A DNA stretch of 5,528 bases. It comes from CAYMWF01 sp964394085 [NCBI: uncultured Gemmatimonadota bacterium] (GTDB taxonomy: Bacteria; GCA-2686955; CAYMWF01). Location of the stretch: positions 1 to 5,528 of the forward strand of contig CAYMWF010000152.1 in assembly GCA_964394085.1 (NCBI GenBank), given 5' to 3'. Shown one piece after another: positions 1-5,528 of the stretch; position 1 is the first letter of the stretch, and each line of letters starts with the position of its first letter. A program made the position numbers and the translations under genes. The notes under the pieces are model-generated. The model worked only from the letters and a program-made list of their open reading frames with translations, had not been told where the DNA came from and searched no databases.

Positions 1-159
1 TGCAGCAGATGTCACGGCGGCCTGCACGAAGGCCGGTTGCGAATCGAAGGTGGCTATCCAGACTTCGATTTTCTCCATGTGGGGAAAATCGGCATGATCA
101 ACCGGGCCATCCGCCGGGCTGGGCGAAGGCCGAAAAGAAGTAGTTTTATTCGATCCTGA
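1..159 (+). CDS. C-terminal end of a probable HNH endonuclease (5' partial)
   Basis: Frame 1 is open from the first base to a TGA at 157-159, giving 52 residues; the start lies outside the window. The first residues read CSRCHGGLHEGRLRIEG. This Cys-x2-Cys-His-x3-His arrangement followed by a basic-hydrophobic strand resembles the last part of many HNH nucleases, where the final His of the metal-binding beta-beta-alpha fold sits in a 'C..CH...H' context. HNH proteins cut DNA and occur in mobile elements, restriction systems and stand-alone genes of unknown role. The tail (residues 30-52) is rich in Arg and Lys and shows no domain I recognise. The gene converges on the minus-strand SGNH gene. 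It could equally be a remnant, because the catalytic first His and the Asn are not in view. The assignment rests on one short motif. Confidence 0.5.
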   Translation, partial: CSRCHGGLHEGRLRIEGGYPDFDFLHVGKIGMINRAIRRAGRRPKRSSFIRS

Positions 160-327
160 GCAACCTCAATTTTTCGTTCATGAGGATGGATCACATGAAA
201 TTAGACCCTTGAATACCTGCCGAGATGTAATCGGTTTCATTACTGCGCACGGAGAACCAGGGGAATGATGTCTTGTCGGCTGCAGCGTCTGGCATGCAGT
301 GCTCGATGATGTCAGTCCGGTTGCAGC

Positions 328-347
328 GCCAGGCAGGGCTGCCTGGC
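328..347. repeat. Perfect 9-bp inverted repeat with 2-base centre
   Basis: The arms gccaggcag and ctgcctggc are exact reverse complements around a GG centre. As RNA it would fold as an 8-bp stem with a GGGC loop. It sits between convergent genes, where a hairpin could act as a two-way transcription end or mRNA stabiliser, but neither strand has the following U-run of an intrinsic terminator. A dimeric protein binding site is the other reading. The arms are certain; the role is not. Confidence 0.55.
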
Positions 348-360
348 CGAATCAGGTTAT

Positions 361-372
361 CTGCAGCTGCAG
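361..372. repeat. Self-complementary 12-mer ctgcagctgcag
   Basis: The 12 bases read the same on both strands and contain two overlapping CTGCAG hexamers sharing an AGCT centre. It lies 13 bases from the 328-347 inverted repeat. It may be chance in a CAG/CTG-rich stretch. Confidence 0.4.
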
Positions 373-450
373 AATCGAGGGAACATCTGTTTGCCCGTAT
401 GCCGCAATGTTCAATACACTCCATGCTGAATCGGGGCAAAATCCGTCACC

Positions 451-1782
451 CTACTCGATAGTAAGGTCCCCGTTCTCGATCATAGCTGCGATTTCCTTCG
501 CAATCATTTCGAACAGGATTTCCTGGCCATTCTGATTGAGGTGGCAGTGATCGGCCAGAACTTCATGTCCGACTATTCCGAATTCGGAAATTTCGTGGAA
601 TCCGGTCCGGGCGTCTAGAAGCCGGTGCCCGTGATCTTCAGCGAACTCCCGCAGAATGCCGGCGATGCGGTCGTTCGCCATCGCAGGCGAACAGTCGCTG
701 TCGCAAGATTTCCGCAACCAGGACAGGGCTGTTTCCGGGTCACCGAGAGCGGTGTAAAACCGGTTCAAATCGAGCTCGACGGCTGAGTGGGGTCCGAAGT
801 CGTTTTCGAGCTTTTCGAGAATCTCTATCGCTTTGACCGTTTGATTGTCCAACGCGAAAAGATTCCAGGCTTCATTCCGCCGCCGGGTGAATTCTTCTAT
901 TTCTTCAGGTGTCCTGGTTTCATGGAAGCACGGCGACCAGGCTGAGTTCAGGTCGTTCGAGACAGGGGTGACGATGAGCAGCGGAACCTCCCCGCAGGCC
1001 GCCAGCAGCCCGATCTTGTTAAGATTGAATCGGAAGTGGTGATATACCATCAGCGATTCCTGCCAGTTCTCATAGACTCCGAATATTTCAGCTTTTTCAG
1101 GAAGGACGGACCGCTTTTTCGGGACAGGCCAGGGTTCTTTTTCCTTGAATCCGATGGTGCGGATCCTGACCTCGCGGGCGGCGGCGCGGATGCAGGTATA
1201 GAGATGAAGCCGCCATAAGCGTATCCTGATCTCCCTGATCACCGGCGATCCCTCGATCAGGTGCCTGTAGAACCTGCGCTCCAGGAACTCGTTGTGCCCC
1301 ATGTACAGTATCAGGAGATCGATGTCGAATAGATCCAGGACCTCCCCGGCGAGGGGCGCGAGCCGTTGAGAACCGTAGCTGTTGGCTCCTGCGTTCACCA
1401 CGTTGACATCGTATCCCGTTGACCCCGCGATCGCGGATTCGAGCGCCGCGATATCGAAGTTTACCACGTTGGACCCCCCGAGCACCGCCGGTCTCAAGGT
1501 GCCGCCGTCAACCTGTGCGGGGAAACAGTTATCTTGAAGAATATGCAAAACGGGATTGCGGCAAAGATAATCCCGATCGTCGACCGCCTCGATGAAGCCG
1601 GGCATAAGGCTCGGTTCGAAACCGGCGAAAGGATCCTCGGCCAGGTACGGATTGTACAAATCGAAAAAACGGAGCGCCGCTTCCGTCGAGGCGAGGAATA
1701 CGACGAGAGGTACAAGGCAGAAAAATACCTGCTTCACCGGGGAAATCCGCCGCCGGAACTCATTCCTTCTTTTTACTTTCAC
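451..1782 (-). CDS. Membrane-anchored SGNH/GDSL-type hydrolase with TPR insertion
   Basis: A 443-residue protein when started at the GTG at 1782. I prefer this over the TTG at 1830 because GGAAGGA lies just upstream and the product then begins with a Lys/Arg-rich segment followed by one hydrophobic helix (about residues 18-38), a signal anchor that puts the rest in the periplasm. SGNH hydrolase blocks are in order: GGSN (102-105) with nucleophile Ser104; NAGANSYGS (130-138), supplying the Gly; GHNE (162-165), supplying the oxyanion Asn; and DHCH (411-414), giving catalytic Asp411 and His414. The triad therefore looks intact. About residues 298-374 form helical, TPR-like pairs inserted between the GHNE and DxxH blocks, an arrangement known in a widespread group of 'SGNH hydrolase/TPR' proteins. 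The family cleaves esters of lipids or acylated sugars; the substrate here is unknown. The gene begins 81 bases after the Asp-box gene and may share its transcript. Stop codon is TAG. Confidence 0.85.
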   Translation of the reverse strand: MKVKRRNEFRRRISPVKQVFFCLVPLVVFLASTEAALRFFDLYNPYLAEDPFAGFEPSLMPGFIEAVDDRDYLCRNPVLHILQDNCFPAQVDGGTLRPAVLGGSNVVNFDIAALESAIAGSTGYDVNVVNAGANSYGSQRLAPLAGEVLDLFDIDLLILYMGHNEFLERRFYRHLIEGSPVIREIRIRLWRLHLYTCIRAAAREVRIRTIGFKEKEPWPVPKKRSVLPEKAEIFGVYENWQESLMVYHHFRFNLNKIGLLAACGEVPLLIVTPVSNDLNSAWSPCFHETRTPEEIEEFTRRRNEAWNLFALDNQTVKAIEILEKLENDFGPHSAVELDLNRFYTALGDPETALSWLRKSCDSDCSPAMANDRIAGILREFAEDHGHRLLDARTGFHEISEFGIVGHEVLADHCHLNQNGQEILFEMIAKEIAAMIENGDLTIE

Positions 1783-1863
1783 GAATTCCTTCCAGCCGGC
1801 GCCGATCGGCCTGTCTCCCCCCTTGAACAACGTGAATCAGCCGCCGAAGACGGTAGATATGAA
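1783..1863 (-). other. Spacer between the Asp-box gene and the SGNH gene
   Basis: This 81-base gap contains a weak 5-bp hairpin (CCGTC-TTC-GGCGG on the minus strand, with one G-U pair) and no T-run, so no intrinsic terminator separates the two genes. That favours read-through from the upstream gene into the hydrolase gene. No promoter of good match was seen in the gap. Confidence 0.4.
1787..1793 (-). promoter_or_regulatory. Ribosome binding site deciding the GTG start of the SGNH gene
   Basis: On the minus strand GGAAGGA ends four bases before the GTG at 1782-1780. No such sequence precedes the TTG at 1830. The spacing is on the short side, so the longer form starting at 1830, with 16 more residues, is not fully excluded. 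Confidence 0.55.
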
Positions 1864-3777
1864 TTATTTCTCCTGAAGCGGAGCCGCCGCTATCCGGACA
1901 TTCGACTGCCTGTAGATGGAGCAGCCCGCGGTGCCGAGGTAGAGATCGCCCCGGCCGGAGGGGCAGAACGAGGCCGTGTTCGGGATGATGCCGTTGTTCA
2001 ACCCGTTGTTGTCGAACCTCCATGCGGCGCCGCCGTCGGCGCTCGAAATGATTCCCGCGCTGGTGACTGCGCAGAGCCTTGAGGAGTTGTAAGGATGCAC
2101 GGCGATGCTGTAGATGATGAGTTCCGGCGGCACGCTGTTGAGTATGTGCCAGCTCGATGCGCCGTCGATCGATTTATAGATCTTGCCCGACGCTGTTCCG
2201 GCAAAGAGGATTTCCGGATCGGCGGAGGCGATGGACAGGCAGTTGAGGTTGAGGAAATCGTCGATACCGCTGATGGCGAGGGTCCAGTTGTCGCCGCCGT
2301 TGTTCGATCGGTAAATGCCTCTGAGATACAGCAGAACGAAGACATTTTCGTCGTTCCGATCGTTGACGACGATATCCAGGGGCACGAAATCGAGAAGACC
2401 GAGCCCCGTGTTCTTCTTACGCCACAGGGCTCCGCCGTTGTCGGTCCGGTAGATTCCGCCTCCGAGGATGAGGCTGTGCAGGGTCGCGGCATAGACGCGA
2501 TCCGGGTTCGATGCCGAAGAGACGATGCCGAACATCGCGGTAAAAGGCGCGATGCCGAACGAGCGTCCGCTCCAGTTTCTTCCACCGTCGATCGAGCGAT
2601 AGACCTTCGTGCCCGTTGCGGCGAAGACGATGGTGTCGGAGGCGCGGCTTGCGGCGATGTACGGGATCATCCGGTCATTCTCGGGGAGCCCGGCTTCATC
2701 TTTCATCCACGAGGTTCCGCCGTCCCCGGAAAAAAAGACCCCTGATTCCGCGGCGGCATACTGGATTGTTTCCCCGTAAGCGAAATCCAGTATGAACTGG
2801 CCGTGCAGGCCATCGTTCGTTTCATGCCAGGTCATCCCGTCATCGAGAGAGCAGTAGCAGCCCGTGTTCGAGCCGAGCCACCACCTGCCGGCGACATGTT
2901 CATCCTTTTCAATCGACCATACGGTCATGCCGGGGGGCAGCCCGTCAGAGACGGATACACAGCTGCCGCCTCCGTTGACGCTTCTATACAGCCCCCCGAG
3001 AGAAGTTCCGGCGAGGACCAGCTGCAGGTCCCCTTCGGCGGCCAGGGCCCTGATGTTCCTGTGGCCCAGTCCGGAGTTGCGTTCCCTCCAGGTCGTTCCC
3101 CTGTCGGTGGTTTCGAATACGCCCCAGAAATGCGAACCCGCCAGGATATGCTCGGGGTTGTTTTCGTCGATGACCACGGCCATGGCGCTGTTTTCCATGC
3201 CGTAACAATCGATGGTGCTCCAGGTGCCGCCCCTGTTGGTGGACGAATACAACCCTCCGGCTTCATAGTTGTTTTCCGTGCCGACATAAACGTAGTCGCG
3301 GTTCGAGGGGGCTATCTCGATACAGGCGACAGGGGCTCCGGTGTCGTAGATCAGGCTGCGCCATGAATCTCCGCCGTTCGTGCTTCCGTATACCGTTTGG
3401 AGATCATAGGATCCCACGTAGATATTCCGCCAGTCGGAGGGATCGACGGCGACGTCGACTATATCGATCGGCGAGAACGTATTTCGCCACGAGGCTCCCC
3501 AGTCATCGCTGATCCTGAGAGATTCCTGGTAGAGGCCCGCGTAAACATGCTCGTCCAGGGTTTCGATGCATTCGGCGACCTGGTTGGGCAAGCCGTCCCC
3601 CAGAAAAAACCATGAATCCCCGGCCAGTTCATGCGGACCGCCGCCCCTGGCTGCGATATAGACGCCGTTTTCCTTCGCGGCGATGTCGTAGACGGGGCCG
3701 CCCTCGGGGCCGGGCAGCGGCTCCCAGGGACCGGTGATAAAGCCGAACAGGAACAGGAAAAGAAAGGGTAGCTGCAT
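1864..3777 (-). CDS. Exported Asp-box (BNR/sortilin-like) beta-propeller protein
   Basis: A 637-residue protein from the ATG at 3777. It opens with a hydrophobic segment (MQLPFLFLFLFGFITG) that looks like a signal peptide, though with no basic residue before it. The rest is repeated blades ending in Asp-box motifs S/T-x-D/N-x-G-x-x-W. I count twelve, at about residues 90, 132, 179, 223, 266, 310, 350, 395, 445, 491, 536 and 579, spaced 40-50 apart; examples are SDDWGASW, SIDGGRNW and SADGGAAW. The fifth ends in Cys instead of Trp (SVNGGGSC). Asp-boxes are structural beta-hairpin turns found in sialidases, GH74 xyloglucanases, sortilin/Vps10 and the photosystem II factor YCF48. Twelve or thirteen blades would fit two stacked propellers or one large ring. 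No catalytic signature or C-terminal sorting domain is visible, so binding or a scaffold role is as likely as an enzyme. Stop codon is TAA. Confidence 0.85.
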   Translation of the reverse strand: MQLPFLFLFLFGFITGPWEPLPGPEGGPVYDIAAKENGVYIAARGGGPHELAGDSWFFLGDGLPNQVAECIETLDEHVYAGLYQESLRISDDWGASWRNTFSPIDIVDVAVDPSDWRNIYVGSYDLQTVYGSTNGGDSWRSLIYDTGAPVACIEIAPSNRDYVYVGTENNYEAGGLYSSTNRGGTWSTIDCYGMENSAMAVVIDENNPEHILAGSHFWGVFETTDRGTTWRERNSGLGHRNIRALAAEGDLQLVLAGTSLGGLYRSVNGGGSCVSVSDGLPPGMTVWSIEKDEHVAGRWWLGSNTGCYCSLDDGMTWHETNDGLHGQFILDFAYGETIQYAAAESGVFFSGDGGTSWMKDEAGLPENDRMIPYIAASRASDTIVFAATGTKVYRSIDGGRNWSGRSFGIAPFTAMFGIVSSASNPDRVYAATLHSLILGGGIYRTDNGGALWRKKNTGLGLLDFVPLDIVVNDRNDENVFVLLYLRGIYRSNNGGDNWTLAISGIDDFLNLNCLSIASADPEILFAGTASGKIYKSIDGASSWHILNSVPPELIIYSIAVHPYNSSRLCAVTSAGIISSADGGAAWRFDNNGLNNGIIPNTASFCPSGRGDLYLGTAGCSIYRQSNVRIAAAPLQEK

Positions 3778-3786
3778 CGGATTTTT

Positions 3787-3792
3787 CTCCTC
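3787..3792 (-). promoter_or_regulatory. Shine-Dalgarno GAGGAG for the Asp-box gene
   Basis: GAGGAG lies nine bases before the ATG at 3777-3775 on the minus strand. It decides against the in-frame TTG at 3843, which has no such site and would add 22 residues rich in Arg, Pro and Glu before the hydrophobic segment. Confidence 0.75.
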
Positions 3793-3862
3793 GGGATCAG
3801 GGCGGGAGCGCCTTGCGGAGCCGGGCCGGCTGCCGGTTTTCAACTATCAACCCGAATCATCA

Positions 3863-3891
3863 AGTATAGCAATCAGCCGTCCCTCTATCAA
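3863..3891 (-). promoter_or_regulatory. Sigma70-type promoter for the Asp-box/SGNH genes
   Basis: The minus strand reads TTGATA (3891-3886), 17 bases, then TATACT (3868-3863). These match the -35 and -10 consensus TTGACA and TATAAT at five of six positions each, with the ideal spacer. Transcription would start near 3856, giving a leader of about 80 bases that contains GC-rich CCGG/GGCC-type inverted repeats before the ribosome binding site. The -35 box overlaps the stop codon (3890-3888) of the diverged repeat copy. The consensus is that of Escherichia coli; the organism's own sigma factor preference is unknown. Confidence 0.6.
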
Positions 3892-3917
3892 GCCGATTGC
3901 CGCCGGGGTCTCATTGT

Positions 3918-3946
3918 CATTGCCGGTTGTATTTCGAAATCGAAAG
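3918..3946 (-). repeat. Diverged second copy of a C-terminal strand sequence
   Basis: These 29 bases match 3997-4025 at 27 positions, offset by 79. The match weakens but continues without gaps for another 28 bases to 3974 (17 of 28). In its own frame (4007-3888, open for 39 codons, no start codon needed) it encodes AAIFGTLAFDFEIQPAM, compared with ATIICEDTFDFEIKPAM in the first copy. Because 79 is not a multiple of three, the copies are in different frames. It looks like the 3' end of a paralogous or duplicated Ig-like domain. Confidence 0.65.
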
Positions 3947-3954
3947 CGAGCGTG

Positions 3955-3980
3955 CCGAAGATCGCGGCGTCGTCCTTCGG
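3955..3980. repeat. Inverted repeat ccgaag/cttcgg, 14-base loop
   Basis: Perfect 6-bp arms surround a 14-base loop, just after the TGA at 3984-3982. On the minus strand it could form a hairpin at the end of the propeller transcript, but there is no following U-run, so a terminator role is weakly supported. Confidence 0.3.
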
Positions 3981-3981
3981 G

Positions 3982-4119
3982 TCAGGGCATCCCCGCCATT
4001 GCCGGTTTTATCTCGAAATCGAAAGTGTCCTCGCAGATGATCGTCGCTCCGTCGTGCATGGCCGCCCGGAATGTCAGACCCGGAAGGAGAGGCGCGCCGG
4101 CCGGGATCGTCAGGGAATA
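3982..4119 (-). pseudogene. In-frame continuation of the secreted propeller gene after its TAA
   Basis: Directly after the TAA at 4122-4120 the same reading frame stays open for 45 codons to a TGA at 3984-3982. The translation begins YSLTIPAGAPLLPGLTFRAA and later reads ATIICEDTFDFEI. This is the expected second half of an Ig-like/CARDB-type domain: an 'xLtIPagtPpG' strand, then a closing strand ending in an alternating aromatic-acidic pattern. The part before the stop ends EPGDASK, so the join K-Y is natural. No start codon or ribosome binding site suggests separate translation. I infer that an ancestral sense codon became TAA, or that the stop is a sequence error or is read through. Codon choice matches the upstream gene. 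Confidence 0.65.
3997..4025 (-). repeat. First copy of the repeated C-terminal strand sequence
   Basis: This is the partner of 3918-3946 (27 of 29 identical). Here it encodes TFDFEIKPAM in the same frame as the propeller gene upstream, downstream of the TAA. Confidence 0.65.
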
Positions 4120-5457
4120 TTATTTGGAGGCGTCTCCGGGCTCGATCGCGAAATTTCCGTCGTGAACGCTCCAGGCCGGCGTAGCGCCGCCGGGGAGGTA
4201 GACCTCGAAAGTCACCTCCGTGGTGTCGGCGGAGCCGCCGCTGTTGGAGTAGATAATCTCCAGGTCGAGACTGCCGTTTCTCGGCACTTTCAGCTGGTAG
4301 GGATCAATCTCTAACGAAAGAGCGTCTCCCGATTCAGCGGCGACCTTGACGAGCCATCCATCAAAATACGACCCGTCGAACTGTTCCGCGGCGAGGGCGA
4401 AGCCGCCGTCCGAGGTATTGGCGACCGCCCCCGGGTAATCAGTATCATTACAACCGATCGCGCTTTCCCAGACCTCGTTTCCGTCGGAATCGGTCTTGAA
4501 CAGATACAGGTCGGAGCAGCCGCCGCCTGAGGGAGTCAGATAACCGAGGACGACCAGGCCGCCGTCCAGAGGGGAAGTGACGAGATCCCATCCTTCGTCA
4601 TTGTTTACATCGCCGAATGTCTCACTCCAGAGCTCCGTTCCGGTAGAATCCGTTTTTACGAGATAAATGTCGCGCGAACCCGCGCCGAATGATTTTGTAT
4701 AACCGGTTATTGCGAACCCGCCGTCATCCGTCTGAATGAGGGAGCGGCCCAGGTCGTCCCCGGTCCCGCCGAACGGGCGACCCCAGAGCACATTACCGGA
4801 GGAATCCGTTTTGATGAGCGACACGTCGTCCCCGCCCGATCCGAAGTTATCGGTGCATCCGGTAATTGCATATCCGCCGTCCGAAGTCTGAATGATGTCG
4901 TGGCCGGACTCGCAATAGGGGTAGAGGCTCGTGCGCCATTCCTCGACGCCGTTCTGATCGATTTTCACCAGGAAGCCCTGGTTCTCGTAAGAGCCGATGA
5001 CCGCGAAACCATCGTCATCCGTCTGGATGTGGGAATATGCGGTTCCCGGTCCCAGGTCATGATTCGAAATCTCGGTGCCGGATGAATCCGTTCTGACAAT
5101 CCATATCTTGTGTATGCGCCCGAGCGAATTCGAGTAGCCCGCCAGGGAGTAGCCGCCGTCGGAGGTTTGAATGATGGAGTAGCAGTATTCATACGAGATG
5201 CCGCCGTAAATTTTGGACCATTCCACGTCTCCGTTCTGATCGACCTTCACGATCCAGTAATCGAAGTCTCCAAAACCGAACGAGCTTGCGGCGCCGCCCA
5301 GGGCATAGCCGCCGTCGCCGGTCTGGACGACATCCTTGATCATATCGTGATCGTCTCCCCCGTATACCGCATCCCATTCGATTTCGGGAGATTCCGCGGC
5401 GGATAGGCCGAATCCGGCAACCATAACAGCGAGGGTGATAATTCCTAACCTTTTCAT
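4120..5457 (-). CDS. Secreted seven-repeat beta-propeller protein with truncated Ig-like C-terminus
   Basis: A 445-residue protein from the ATG at 5457. Residues 1-21 are a classical signal peptide (MKRLGIITLAVMVAGFGLSA, cleavage near SAA-ES). Seven repeats of about 45-53 residues follow, each with a core like IIQTSDGGYAITG and then a strand like DIYLVKTDSSGNELW; cores begin at about residues 46, 98, 146, 191, 243, 295 and 348. Repeat 3 is shortened and repeat 6 has a degenerate core (SPLDGGLVV). Seven such units fit one seven-bladed propeller. From about 378 an Ig-like domain starts (LSLEIDPYQLKV, then a Ser-Asn-Ser-Gly-Gly turn) but stops at GDASK-TAA, about half its usual length. Proteins of this type are common and uncharacterised; binding of an extracellular ligand is the general guess. 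No enzyme motif or type IX sorting tail is seen. No good promoter is visible in the 71 bases upstream. Confidence 0.85.
   Translation of the reverse strand: MKRLGIITLAVMVAGFGLSAAESPEIEWDAVYGGDDHDMIKDVVQTGDGGYALGGAASSFGFGDFDYWIVKVDQNGDVEWSKIYGGISYEYCYSIIQTSDGGYSLAGYSNSLGRIHKIWIVRTDSSGTEISNHDLGPGTAYSHIQTDDDGFAVIGSYENQGFLVKIDQNGVEEWRTSLYPYCESGHDIIQTSDGGYAITGCTDNFGSGGDDVSLIKTDSSGNVLWGRPFGGTGDDLGRSLIQTDDGGFAITGYTKSFGAGSRDIYLVKTDSTGTELWSETFGDVNNDEGWDLVTSPLDGGLVVLGYLTPSGGGCSDLYLFKTDSDGNEVWESAIGCNDTDYPGAVANTSDGGFALAAEQFDGSYFDGWLVKVAAESGDALSLEIDPYQLKVPRNGSLDLEIIYSNSGGSADTTEVTFEVYLPGGATPAWSVHDGNFAIEPGDASK
4395..5322 (-). repeat. Seven tandem coding repeats of the propeller
   Basis: At DNA level the repeat cores recur as close variants of gccgccgtccgaagtctgaa on the plus strand (for example near 4402, 4875, 5154), at intervals of about 135-160 bases, always a multiple of three. 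They encode the Thr-Ser-Asp-Gly-Gly core of each blade. The array can recombine and change blade number. Confidence 0.75.
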
Positions 5458-5465
5458 CGTTTACA

Positions 5466-5470
5466 TCCTT
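5466..5470 (-). promoter_or_regulatory. Shine-Dalgarno AAGGA for the secreted propeller gene
   Basis: AAGGA lies eight bases before the ATG at 5457-5455 on the minus strand, supporting this start together with the signal peptide that follows it. Confidence 0.65.
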
Positions 5471-5528
5471 GCAGGTTTCGAGAGTAGATATTTGAGCGGT
5501 TTATCGTGAATGGAGTATTCAGAAACAT

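Larger units (their letters stand above)
160..450. other. Convergent intergenic region without a convincing gene
   Basis: This stretch lies between the ends of two converging genes. The longest minus-strand frame here (191-439, TTG start, 82 codons) begins 11 bases after the SGNH stop, has no Shine-Dalgarno sequence, and its product is Cys- and Ser-rich with no hydrophobic core or recognisable motif, so I do not call it. The stretch holds an inverted repeat (328-347), a self-complementary 12-mer (361-372), a 5-bp GTAAT/ATTAC inverted repeat (227-243), and two near-identical 11-mers about 40 bases apart near 280 and 319 (cggctgcagcg and cggttgcagcg). No T-tract follows any hairpin, so no canonical terminator is visible. 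Confidence 0.6.

Noticed and set aside
191-439. 82-codon minus-strand frame after the SGNH gene
   Set aside because: TTG start without a Shine-Dalgarno sequence, Cys/Ser/Ala-rich product with no motif, and it lies across an inverted repeat and palindrome.
1534-2082. 182-codon plus-strand frame
   Set aside because: It spans the end of one real minus-strand gene and the start of the next, and shows the Arg/Glu-rich look of an antisense shadow.
1998-2585. 195-codon minus-strand frame rich in Ser, Thr and Arg
   Set aside because: It lies wholly inside the Asp-box gene in another frame; its make-up is what the GC-rich codons of the real gene give when shifted.
3955-3980. Intrinsic terminator after the propeller gene
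   Set aside because: The 6-bp hairpin has a 14-base loop and no U-run after it, so it is listed only as an inverted repeat.
4120-4122. Alternative genetic code in which TAA is a sense codon
   Set aside because: The Asp-box gene also ends at a TAA, with only a short unrelated run after it, so TAA acts as a normal stop in this genome.
4395-5322. CRISPR-like array of regularly spaced repeats
   Set aside because: The repeats are diverged, spaced in multiples of three, and translate into propeller blades; there are no unique spacers between identical repeats.
5458-5528. Promoter upstream of the secreted propeller gene
   Set aside because: TATCTA near 5489 could be a -10 box, but the only possible -35 boxes are poor matches or badly spaced; the real promoter may lie outside the window.

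Overview
The window suggests a moderately GC-rich bacterium with large secreted beta-propeller proteins. The style (Asp-box propellers, 'TSDGGYAI' propellers followed by an Ig-like C-terminal domain, TPR-containing SGNH hydrolases) is common in uncultured FCB-type or Eisenbacteria/Krumholzibacteria-like lineages and in some deltaproteobacteria. That placement is inference. No phylogenetic marker is present.

Layout, left to right. (1) Positions 1-159, plus strand: the last 52 codons of a gene that enters from outside the window, with a Cys-x2-Cys-His-x3-His pattern like the end of an HNH nuclease. (2) 160-450: a convergent intergenic stretch with no convincing gene, holding a perfect 9-bp inverted repeat and a 12-bp palindrome. 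(3) 451-1782, minus: a membrane-anchored SGNH/GDSL-type hydrolase with TPR-like helices inserted between its catalytic blocks. (4) 1864-3777, minus: a 637-residue exported protein built from about twelve Asp-box (BNR/sortilin-like) propeller blades. (5) 3778-4119: a gap carrying a good sigma70-type promoter, a hairpin, and the decayed or duplicated 3' end of the next gene. (6) 4120-5457, minus: a secreted seven-repeat propeller with a C-terminal Ig-like domain cut short by an ochre stop.

The three minus-strand genes are collinear. The promoter at 3863-3891 should drive the Asp-box gene, and the SGNH gene, 81 bases further on with its own ribosome binding site, may be co-transcribed. The large proteins all appear to act outside the cytoplasm. 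Nothing in the sequence links them to one pathway, and no type IX sorting domain is visible.

The most notable signal is the 3' end of the last gene. Right after its TAA stop the same frame continues for 45 codons that look like the missing half of the Ig-like domain. A second, diverged copy of that domain's final strand follows 79 bases later, in another frame. This looks like gene decay, tandem duplication or recombination between paralogs, or possibly a sequence error. I do not see a clear new defence or mobile system here.
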